Positions 1 through 4,890 of a stretch of DNA of 8,114 nucleotides are shown here, in pieces. Position 1 is the stretch's first letter. Every line of letters starts with the position of its first letter. The notes beneath the pieces are model-generated. The model had not been told where the DNA came from, did not search any database, and saw only the letters and a program-made list of their open reading frames with translations. The translations under genes and the position numbers were made by a program. The DNA comes from Saprospiraceae bacterium (lineage in GTDB: Bacteria; Bacteroidota; Bacteroidia; Chitinophagales; Saprospiraceae), in contig JALOMF010000368.1 of the NCBI GenBank assembly GCA_025455635.1, positions 1 to 8,114 of the forward strand, read 5' to 3'.

Positions 1-10
1 ATCATTTTTG

Positions 11-103
11 CAGGGTTGATAAAGGTTCGTGCAGGATGATAAGGGTTGATGTTGCGTGGCCTTCCATCAATCCATACCAACTTCATCAACCCTTATCAAC
101 CTG
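11..103. repeat. Direct and inverted repeat cluster downstream of pdxA
   Basis: This is the only non-coding DNA at the left edge, before the pdxA stop codon. Positions 32-51 and 84-103 form an inverted repeat matching at 19 of 20 positions, with an uninterrupted 15-bp core (37-51 against 84-98) and a 32-base loop. Positions 11-31 are a diverged direct copy of 32-51, sharing the core GTTGATAA/ATGATAA followed by AGGTT/GGGTT. The interior at 64-83 holds further weak inverted copies (CATCAATCC). The stem could fold in the transcript a few bases past pdxA, but no T-run follows it on either strand, so a classical terminator is not supported. It resembles a small dispersed intergenic repeat; that is inference, because other copies cannot be seen from one window. 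Confidence 0.6.
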
Positions 104-109
104 AAAAAA

Positions 110-1249
110 TCAATGCGAGTCGCCTTCTTCCTTTTCCATTTCCACGGCCACTTTTCGCACGGCGTTCCGCTTCAGTTCATGGTATTCCTTGCGGTTTCGG
201 TAGATGTCGATGGCTGTGAACATGGCGTGCATGAACGATGATGCGTCGGCCTCGTTTTTGCCCGCCAAATCGAAGGCCGTGCCGTGGTCGGGCGAGGTGC
301 GGATGATGGGAAGCCCCGCCGTGTAGTTCACGCCATTGCCGAAGGTTAGCGCCTTGAAGGGGATAAGCCCCTGGTCGTGGTACATGGCCAGGATGCCATC
401 GAACTTGCTGAACTGCCCAGCGCCGAAGAACCCATCGGCGGGGAAAGGGCCGTAGGCCATCATGCCGTTTTTCTTGCATTCCATGATGGCTGGCCGAATG
501 ACTTTTTCCTCTTCGTCGCCGAGCATGCCTTCTTCCCCGGCGTGGGGGTTCAGGCCCAGCACGGCGATGTTGGGCCGCTCGATGCCAAAGTCAATGCGCA
601 GCGTTTCACTGAAAATGCGCAGCTTGGCAATGAGGCGCTCCTTGGTGATGGCCCTCGAAACTTCCTTCAGCGGCACGTGCGCCGTGACCAAGCCTACCCG
701 GAAATTATCGGCGACCAACAGCATCAGGCTGTCCTTGGCGTCGAACTCTTTGGTGATGTACTCGGTGTGGCCAACGTGCTCAAAACCAGCCAGTTGCATG
801 GATTTTTTGTGGATGGGCGCCGTCACGATAGCGTCAATCAAGCCTGCCTTGAGGTCTTTCACGGCAGCTTCGAGGCTTTGCTGCGCAAAGGTTCCGCCCA
901 CGTCAGAAGGCTTGCCGAGGGTGATGTTCACGTTGTCGTTCCAGACATTCACCACATTTATTTTGTCGAGGGCCAGCCTGTCGGCGCTGCGCTGCACCAC
1001 GAAGGTGACGTCGTCCAACTGGACGATGTTCTTGTGGTAGGAGATGACCTTGGAGGAGCCATAAATGACCGGGGTGCAGATGTCGAGCATCTTGCGGTGT
1101 GCCAGTGCTTTCAATATCACCTCCAGCCCGATGCCGTTGATGTCGCCAGCGGTGATGCCGAGCACGGGCTTGCTGCCCTTAACCCTCGGTTGTTGAGGCG
1201 GCTCGTTGATGGGTTCCACCGCTTCGATGTATTCGTTTTCTTGTTCCAC
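110..1249 (-). CDS. pdxA: 4-hydroxythreonine-4-phosphate dehydrogenase PdxA
   Basis: PdxA is the cytosolic NAD-dependent, metal-requiring dehydrogenase of the DXP-dependent vitamin B6 pathway. It oxidises 4-phosphohydroxy-L-threonine, whose product decarboxylates to 3-amino-2-oxopropyl phosphate, the substrate of PdxJ. The 379-residue protein carries the family signatures: GDINGIG (35-41), TAPIHK (143-148), GHTEY (160-164), TAHVPL (189-194), LNPHAGE (233-239) and MYHDQGLIPFK (289-299). The three metal-binding histidines are H191, H236 and H291, each offset by exactly 25 from H166, H211 and H266 of the E. coli enzyme. That offset reflects a polar, glutamate-rich N-terminal extension of about 25 residues (EQENEYIEAVEPINEPPQQ), a little unusual. 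The start is GTG; the core fold begins near residue 28, so a shorter form is possible, but no Met lies before it. The gene is divergent from ksgA. Confidence 0.95.
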   Translation of the reverse strand: MEQENEYIEAVEPINEPPQQPRVKGSKPVLGITAGDINGIGLEVILKALAHRKMLDICTPVIYGSSKVISYHKNIVQLDDVTFVVQRSADRLALDKINVVNVWNDNVNITLGKPSDVGGTFAQQSLEAAVKDLKAGLIDAIVTAPIHKKSMQLAGFEHVGHTEYITKEFDAKDSLMLLVADNFRVGLVTAHVPLKEVSRAITKERLIAKLRIFSETLRIDFGIERPNIAVLGLNPHAGEEGMLGDEEEKVIRPAIMECKKNGMMAYGPFPADGFFGAGQFSKFDGILAMYHDQGLIPFKALTFGNGVNYTAGLPIIRTSPDHGTAFDLAGKNEADASSFMHAMFTAIDIYRNRKEYHELKRNAVRKVAVEMEKEEGDSH

Positions 1250-1275
1250 TTTTATGTTTTTAGATGCCGAAGTAC

Positions 1276-1291
1276 TGGGGCTTTTGCCCCA
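1276..1291. other. Short GC hairpin in the pdxA leader
   Basis: TGGGGC and GCCCCA pair as a 6-bp stem around a TTTT loop. It lies about 27 bp upstream of the pdxA GTG start, inside the predicted pdxA 5' leader. It could influence translation or simply be chance; no T-run makes it a terminator for either gene. Confidence 0.3.
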
Positions 1292-1379
1292 ATGCCAGCG
1301 ACGGTTTGCTGCCGAGCATGTTTGGAAAAAAATTGATGCTTAAAATTAAGAAACTGAAAATCAACGGTTTAGGGAAAAT

Positions 1380-1407
1380 TCATCCCTCATCCCTCGTCCC
1401 TCATCCC
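1380..1407. repeat. Heptamer tandem repeat (TCATCCC)4
   Basis: Four adjacent 7-bp units TCATCCC occupy the divergent pdxA-ksgA spacer. The third unit has one substitution (TCGTCCC). The array lies upstream of ksgA and inside the predicted leader of pdxA, where it would be read as GGGATGA repeats. It is a short slippage-prone microsatellite. Any effect on expression is inference. Confidence 0.85.
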
Positions 1408-1416
1408 TTAAAAACC

Positions 1417-1424
1417 TATCTTTC
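1417..1424 (+). promoter_or_regulatory. Weak candidate -7 box for ksgA
   Basis: TATCTTTC matches the Bacteroidota -7 consensus TAnnTTTG at five of its six fixed positions and lies 36 bp before the ksgA ATG. No TTG/TTTG stands at the expected distance upstream; that stretch is the heptamer repeat. The call therefore rests on one box only. Confidence 0.3.
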
Positions 1425-1435
1425 CGGCCCGGAAA
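1421..1435. promoter_or_regulatory. Operator-like perfect dyad TTTCCGGCCCGGAAA
   Basis: Two perfect 7-bp arms, TTTCCGG and CCGGAAA, flank one central base. The dyad sits between the divergent pdxA and ksgA genes and would fall at or just after the transcription start set by the minus-strand promoter at 1441-1472. The symmetry and position fit a dimeric repressor site, but no regulator is identified, and it could also act as a tight hairpin. Confidence 0.4.
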
Positions 1436-1440
1436 AGTCC

Positions 1441-1472
1441 CAAAATTAGTCATTTCACTTATGCGAGCCAAA
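1441..1472 (-). promoter_or_regulatory. Candidate Bacteroidota-type promoter for pdxA
   Basis: On the minus strand a TTTG (1469-1472) is followed after 20 bases by TAATTTTG (1441-1448), matching both elements and spacing of the Bacteroidota primary sigma factor consensus. Transcription would start near 1435, giving pdxA a leader of about 185 bases that includes the dyad and the heptamer array. The -33 element lies inside the first codons of ksgA, so polymerase bound here would cover the ksgA start. Confidence 0.5.
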
Positions 1473-2228
1473 AAATCCTTCGGACAGCACTTCCTTACCA
1501 ACGAGCACATCGCCCAGCGCATCGCCGATTCGCTAGTGCTTGGCGCCTCCCCGACCAACGTACTGGAGGTCGGGCCGGGCAAAGCCATGCTCACCAAGTA
1601 CCTGTTGGAAAAGGACTTTTCGCTGAAATGCGTGGAAGCCGATACGGACATGGTGGACTACCTCAGCGCCAATTTTCCAGCGCTGAAGGGCAAGGTCATT
1701 GCCGAGGATTTTCTGAAACTCGACCTGGCCACCGTCTTCGATGGGCAGCCATTTTGTATTATTGGAAATTTTCCCTACAATATTTCCTCGCAGATTGTCT
1801 TCAAAATGGTGGAGCACCGACCATTGGTGCCACAACTGGTCGGCATGTTTCAAAAAGAAATGGCCGAGCGCATCATCGCCAAGCCGGGTGGCAAGGACTA
1901 CGGGGTCATCAGCGTGCTCACGCAGGCGTTTTACGAAGGCAAATACCTGTTCTCGGTAGGCAACGGCAATTTCAACCCGCCACCCAAGGTGATGTCGGGC
2001 GTCATCAGGCTGGTGCGCAGGGAGGAGGCAATCGGCTGCGACGAGGCATTGTTCCGCAAGGTGGTGAAACAGGCTTTCAGCCAGCGCCGCAAGATGCTGC
2101 GCAATACCTTGAAGCCGTTTTTTGAGCAAAAACCGTCGGTGCTGGAGGATGTGTATTTCACCCAAAGGCCCGAAGTGCTGAGCGTGGGTGCGTTCGTAGA
2201 GCTGACGAACCGCATTTCCGAAGGGTAA
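1461..2228 (+). CDS. rsmA: 16S rRNA (adenine(1518)-N(6)/adenine(1519)-N(6))-dimethyltransferase RsmA/KsgA
   Basis: RsmA (KsgA) uses S-adenosylmethionine to dimethylate two adjacent adenines in the 3'-terminal hairpin of 16S rRNA, a late checkpoint of small-subunit assembly. Loss of its activity is the classic cause of kasugamycin resistance. The 255-residue protein has normal family length and starts with the typical KKSFGQHFL (4-12). The SAM-binding EVGPG is at 36-40, the catalytic NFPYN motif at 103-107, and FNPPPKV at 171-177. The C-terminal helical domain contains AFSQRRKMLRN (205-215). The ATG start is fixed by the FGQHFL block only a few residues later, and no Shine-Dalgarno sequence precedes it, as is usual in this phylum. 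The stop codon overlaps the left arm of the downstream terminator. The gene is divergent from pdxA, whereas in enterobacteria the two lie in one operon. Confidence 0.96.
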   Translation: MRAKKSFGQHFLTNEHIAQRIADSLVLGASPTNVLEVGPGKAMLTKYLLEKDFSLKCVEADTDMVDYLSANFPALKGKVIAEDFLKLDLATVFDGQPFCIIGNFPYNISSQIVFKMVEHRPLVPQLVGMFQKEMAERIIAKPGGKDYGVISVLTQAFYEGKYLFSVGNGNFNPPPKVMSGVIRLVRREEAIGCDEALFRKVVKQAFSQRRKMLRNTLKPFFEQKPSVLEDVYFTQRPEVLSVGAFVELTNRISEG

Positions 2229-2268
2229 AAAAAGAAGCCCAAGCGACGGACGCTTGGGCTTCTTTTTT
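2228..2268. terminator. Bidirectional intrinsic terminator between ksgA and the NlpC/P60 gene
   Basis: Eighteen bases at 2228-2245 pair perfectly with 2251-2268 around the 5-base loop ACGGA. The 12-bp GC-containing core (GAAGCCCAAGCG) is flanked by an A-run on the left and a T-run on the right. It therefore ends in a T-run when read from either strand, which suits two converging genes. It starts at the last base of the ksgA stop codon and ends 23 bp before the NlpC/P60 stop codon. Confidence 0.93.
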
Positions 2269-2291
2269 GTGGTAAAATGTTGGGGCAGTGA

Positions 2292-2831
2292 CTATTTCCT
2301 GCCGCCGACCACATTTCTAAAGGACATGATTTTGGAGCGCCAGTAGTCCGAAGCTTCCAGTTTTTCAATCACCACGCCCCTGCCGGAGGTGCTGTGGATG
2401 ATGGTCATGCCGTTCTTCCGGTCGTTTTCATACACCATGGCCACGTGATAGACCCTACCACCGGGGCTGCGCCGGAAGAACACGAGGTCGCCGGGACGTG
2501 CTTCCTTTTTGGAAATGCTCTCGCCTTGGTTCTCCTGCGTCGCAGATGAACTGTTCATTTTGATGTCATGCTCTTTCATGCAGTAGTAAACGAATCCTGA
2601 GCAATCAAAACCACCGGGCGATTTTCCCGATGAGCGATAATTTGTGCCTAAAAATTGCTCTGCAAACTCCACGATATCACTCCTGAGCAATATTTCTTCC
2701 TCAATCTTCTTGGTCTTGGCCTCGGCTATCGGACCTGTTGACTCCACGGTTTGCGAAAGCAAACTACAAGATGTGAGACCTACGAGTGCAATAATTGAAA
2801 ACACTCCTCTTACCAGCCTTTTGACGTTCAT
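2292..2831 (-). CDS. NlpC/P60 family lipoprotein, putative cell-wall endopeptidase
   Basis: This is a predicted lipid-anchored cysteine peptidase of the NlpC/P60 family, whose members cleave peptide stems of peptidoglycan in the periplasm. From the ATG at 2831 it has 179 residues. A signal peptide (MNVKRLVRGVFSIIALVG) leads to the lipobox LTSC, with the lipidated Cys at 22. A short linker precedes the catalytic domain (about 50-178), with nucleophile Cys77 in FDCSGF, His129 in VYHVAMV and His146 in IIHSTS, plus ARPGDLVFF (111-119). An upstream in-frame start at 2930 would add 33 residues and bury the signal peptide, so the shorter form is preferred. The start follows an A-rich stretch rather than a Shine-Dalgarno sequence. 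The domain is minimal, with no SH3 or LysM region visible, so substrate specificity cannot be told. It converges with ksgA. Confidence 0.9.
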   Translation of the reverse strand: MNVKRLVRGVFSIIALVGLTSCSLLSQTVESTGPIAEAKTKKIEEEILLRSDIVEFAEQFLGTNYRSSGKSPGGFDCSGFVYYCMKEHDIKMNSSSATQENQGESISKKEARPGDLVFFRRSPGGRVYHVAMVYENDRKNGMTIIHSTSGRGVVIEKLEASDYWRSKIMSFRNVVGGRK

Positions 2832-2919
2832 ACGTTGCTGTTTTTTTTGCGTTGGCTTGAAACCCACGATGTTAATGAATCTTCGGTTTAAAATCAATTC
2901 TCCGGGGGGCGCAAATATT

Positions 2920-2957
2920 GGAGTGTTCAAAGTGGGATAAAACAGGAGTTCTCAAAG
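2920..2957 (-). repeat. Pair of 13-bp direct repeats in the NlpC/P60 leader
   Basis: On the minus strand CTTTGAGAACTCC (2945-2957) and CTTTGAACACTCC (2920-2932) match at 11 of 13 positions and are 25 bp apart start to start. They lie in the 215-bp non-coding gap between the amidase and the lipoprotein gene. They could be paired protein-binding sites or a chance or ancient duplication. Confidence 0.4.
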
Positions 2958-2987
2958 CGCCATAATGTGTCGAACCTGCCTTTTGTT

Positions 2988-3009
2988 CACCCTCGTTCCG
3001 ACGGGGGTG
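2988..3009 (-). other. Hairpin at the predicted 5' end of the NlpC/P60 transcript
   Basis: CACCC (read from 3009) pairs with GGGTG ending at 2988, and after one mismatch three more pairs close the stem. It sits where the promoter at 3013-3042 would start transcription, so it could cap and stabilise the mRNA 5' end. There is no T-run, so it is not a good terminator for the upstream amidase gene. Confidence 0.35.
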
Positions 3010-3012
3010 CGG

Positions 3013-3042
3013 CAAAGATGCTAAAACAGTTTTTATTTCCAA
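3013..3042 (-). promoter_or_regulatory. Candidate promoter for the NlpC/P60 lipoprotein gene
   Basis: On the minus strand TTG (3040-3042) is followed after 19 bases by CATCTTTG (3013-3020), which differs from the Bacteroidota -7 consensus TAnnTTTG only in its first base. Transcription would begin near 3006, leaving a leader of about 175 bases. It lies immediately after the amidase stop codon and would separate the two genes transcriptionally. Confidence 0.45.
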
Positions 3043-3046
3043 GCAC

Positions 3047-3829
3047 CTAACGAATAAAAATTGCAAATTCGTCTTTGTCGGCCAGAAATTGTAGGCTGCT
3101 CCTATAAGCGTTCAATATTTCCTTGGATAGCCCTATGGTGAAAATGCCTTCTACGTCCACAACTTGGTACAACGTTCTGCCGCTAAAATCCACCACCGCC
3201 GTATCACCAGCATACTGCAAGCCCAATCCATCGGTGCCGCAGCGGTTTACGCCCACTACATAACACTGGTTTTCGATGGCCCTGGCCACGAGCAACTGCC
3301 GCCAGTGGTGGCTGCGGCGCTCCGGCCAGTTGGCTACGTAGAGCAGTAGGTCGTAGCCCTCCACGTTCCGGCTCCAGACCGGGAAGCGCAGGTCGTAGCA
3401 TATCAAGGGGCAGATTTTCCAGCCCATCCACTCCGTCACCAGCTTTTTTTGCCCTGCCGTGTAGGTCTCGTGCTCACTTGCAGGGCTGAACAAATGCCGC
3501 TTATCGTAATGGTCGTAGCTGCCATCGGGCCGCATCCAGACCAAGCGGTTGAAAAATTGCCCGTTCTCCTCGGCGATGAAACTACCTGTCACCACAGCGC
3601 CAGTCAATCCTGCTTGTGCTGCGAGCCATTCCATCGTGCGCCCGTTCATGGGTTCTGCCAGGCGGGGGGCATCCATGCTAAAGCCTGTGGTGAACATCTC
3701 CGGCAGCACGATGAGGTCGGTTTGGCCAACAAGTGTGGCTACCTTCATCGAAAACATTGCCAAATTTGCTTCGACGTCTTCCCAAATGAGGCTGCTCTGT
3801 ACCGTACTGATGCGGATTTCGCTAGTCAT
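3047..3829 (-). CDS. Carbon-nitrogen hydrolase, omega-amidase (YafV/Nit2-like)
   Basis: This cytosolic nitrilase-superfamily amidase most resembles the YafV/Nit2 branch, which deaminates alpha-ketoglutaramate and alpha-ketosuccinamate to 2-oxoglutarate and oxaloacetate, repairing by-products of glutamine and asparagine transamination. The 260-residue protein has the Glu-Lys-Cys triad: Glu44 in VLPEMFTTGFSMD, Lys110 in YDKRHLF and Cys144 in PLICYDLRFP. The branch-typical NWPERRSHHWRQLLVARAIENQ segment follows at 168-189. The start is the ATG at 3829, where the conserved beta strand (IRISTVQSSLIWED) begins. An in-frame start at 3913 would add 28 residues read straight through the rplY terminator hairpin and is rejected. 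No good promoter box lies in the 24 bp between that hairpin and the ATG, so expression may depend on readthrough from rplY. The exact substrate is inferred from the family. Confidence 0.88.
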   Translation of the reverse strand: MTSEIRISTVQSSLIWEDVEANLAMFSMKVATLVGQTDLIVLPEMFTTGFSMDAPRLAEPMNGRTMEWLAAQAGLTGAVVTGSFIAEENGQFFNRLVWMRPDGSYDHYDKRHLFSPASEHETYTAGQKKLVTEWMGWKICPLICYDLRFPVWSRNVEGYDLLLYVANWPERRSHHWRQLLVARAIENQCYVVGVNRCGTDGLGLQYAGDTAVVDFSGRTLYQVVDVEGIFTIGLSKEILNAYRSSLQFLADKDEFAIFIR

Positions 3830-3853
3830 GGCTAAGGATTTTGGTAAAACGAA

Positions 3854-3889
3854 ACGAGGCATAAAGATGGTCAAATCTTTATGCCTCGT
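3854..3889 (-). terminator. Intrinsic terminator after rplY
   Basis: A perfect 15-bp stem (3854-3868 with 3875-3889) closes a 6-base loop. Read on the minus strand it follows the rplY stop by 38 bp and is trailed by TTCGTTTT, a moderate T-rich tail. The other direction has no T-run. It ends 24 bp before the amidase ATG, so it may let some transcription through to that gene. Confidence 0.65.
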
Positions 3890-3927
3890 ATGCGGCAAGC
3901 GAATAATTGGCAAGACTGCCAGAAGAT

Positions 3928-4503
3928 TTATTCCTCGTCTTCGGCGCTGATTTTCAAGCCCCTTGGTATGGTGATGGTAGCAATCGGCAGCGCTTGGGCG
4001 TTGATGATTTCTACACCTTCTTTGGTAGCGATGTCACGAACACGAAGCGACTGGCCAAGTTTCAGCTTGGAAATGTCCACTTTCATTTCGTTTACCATGT
4101 CTTCTGGCTTGGTCTTGATTTTTACCGAGCGCAGTTTCTGAACGAACTTGCCGCCAGAGCGAACGCCGGGGGCAGAGCCTTCGAAACGGATAGGCACGTT
4201 GACCTTGATGGTGTTGCCGTCCACCAGATTCAGGAAGTCTATGTGTGAGATGGTATCTGTAACCGGGTGGTACTGCACCTCTTTCAGGATGCACCTGAAT
4301 GATTTGCCGTTCACAACGACATTGGCCAGTTTGAATTCACCTGTGTAAACGATGTCCCTTACTTCGTCCGGGCTAACCGTGAAGTGGAGGCTCTCGCCAC
4401 CGCCATAGAGTACGCATGGGATGGTGCCAGCGTTCCTGGCGTTCTTAGCTGCAGTAGTTCCCATCACACTGCGAGGCGTTCCATTGATAGTTACGGTATC
4501 CAT
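3928..4503 (-). CDS. rplY: 50S ribosomal protein L25/general stress protein Ctc
   Basis: L25 binds 5S rRNA in the central protuberance of the large ribosomal subunit. The 191-residue product is of the long two-domain Ctc/TL5 type. The N-terminal 5S-binding barrel spans about 1-92, with IPCVLYGGGE (28-37) and the hallmark VQYHPVTDTISHIDF (76-90). The C-terminal TL5-like domain spans about 98-185, ending in an acidic tail (AEDEE). Two adjacent ATG codons lie at 4506 and 4503; the second is chosen because family members begin with a M-x-T-V/I-x-I pattern, but starting one residue earlier is equally possible. An in-frame start at 4545 would add a non-homologous leader. Its own promoter and terminator suggest a single-gene unit downstream of mfd, possibly with some readthrough into the amidase gene. 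Confidence 0.93.
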   Translation of the reverse strand: MDTVTINGTPRSVMGTTAAKNARNAGTIPCVLYGGGESLHFTVSPDEVRDIVYTGEFKLANVVVNGKSFRCILKEVQYHPVTDTISHIDFLNLVDGNTIKVNVPIRFEGSAPGVRSGGKFVQKLRSVKIKTKPEDMVNEMKVDISKLKLGQSLRVRDIATKEGVEIINAQALPIATITIPRGLKISAEDEE

Positions 4504-4616
4504 CATGATATTGATATTGAATCTTTGTTCTGAAATGCCGCCCAAACAAGCTCAAAAAAAGAATGGCTGCCAAGGCGATGCGCCAATTAAGAAAACTATT
4601 TTTCTCAAAAGGCGGG

Positions 4617-4646
4617 CAAAGATAGAAGTTTTCCACAAAAAGCAAT
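4617..4646 (-). promoter_or_regulatory. Candidate promoter for rplY
   Basis: On the minus strand ATTG (4643-4646) precedes TATCTTTG (4617-4624) by 18 bases. The -7 box matches the Bacteroidota consensus TAnnTTTG perfectly. Transcription would start near 4610, giving a leader of about 105 bases. The surrounding 189-bp gap between the end of the restored mfd frame and rplY also holds a small AGAAAA/TTTTCT hairpin (4590-4605) in that leader, of unknown meaning. Confidence 0.6.
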
Positions 4647-4692
4647 GCTTTCGGGCTTATTTTTTTGTTGTTTTTGAAACACTTGGGCGCTG

Positions 4693-4890
4693 TCACACCC
4701 CCGCCTTCCCCCGCACCCCTTCCAACAGCTTCCTAGCCCCCTGCAAAGTCCGCACCCCGTCCCTCGCCATAATCAGGCTCCGCACCGATTTTTTCAGCGT
4801 AATCTGCATCTGTTCCCCATGCTGGGATAGGTACTGGAACACCTGTTGGAACATCTTGCTATCGTAAAACGGCGACTGCGGGTTTTCCAC
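4693..4890 (-). pseudogene. mfd: Displaced 3' end of mfd in a shifted frame
   Basis: This stretch encodes the expected C-terminus of Mfd, but in another frame from the rest of the gene. After VE it reads NPQSPFYDSKMFQQVFQYLS and continues to GVRGKAGV before a TGA. In Bacteroidota Mfd proteins the LRCYF segment normally continues into a [D/N]PxSPFYxSxxFQxxxxY block like this one. The frame is open with no internal stop, so the shift looks recent. The nominal GTG start at 4890 is simply the Val codon of the duplicated repeat. It is not thought to be an independent gene. Joined to the main frame after removal of one 10-bp repeat, it restores an Mfd of 1127 residues. Confidence 0.85.

Noticed and set aside
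377..1336. A 319-codon open frame on the plus strand opposite pdxA
   Set aside because: pdxA on the other strand has all its catalytic motifs; the opposing frame has none and looks like a codon-bias shadow.
1380..1407. The heptamer array as a CRISPR or a coding repeat
   Set aside because: The units are 7 bp with no spacers, and the small open frame across it on the minus strand has no conserved features.
2832..2930. N-terminal extension of the NlpC/P60 protein from an upstream in-frame start
   Set aside because: It would place 33 polar residues before a clear lipoprotein signal peptide and lipobox, and it overlaps the leader repeats.
3830..3913. N-terminal extension of the amidase from an upstream in-frame start
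   Set aside because: The added residues are encoded by the rplY terminator hairpin and do not resemble the family; the conserved fold begins at the ATG at 3829.
4640..4692. A terminator just after the restored mfd frame
   Set aside because: Only a 5-bp AAAGC/GCTTT stem followed by T residues is visible, and it overlaps the rplY -33 element, so it is too weak to call.
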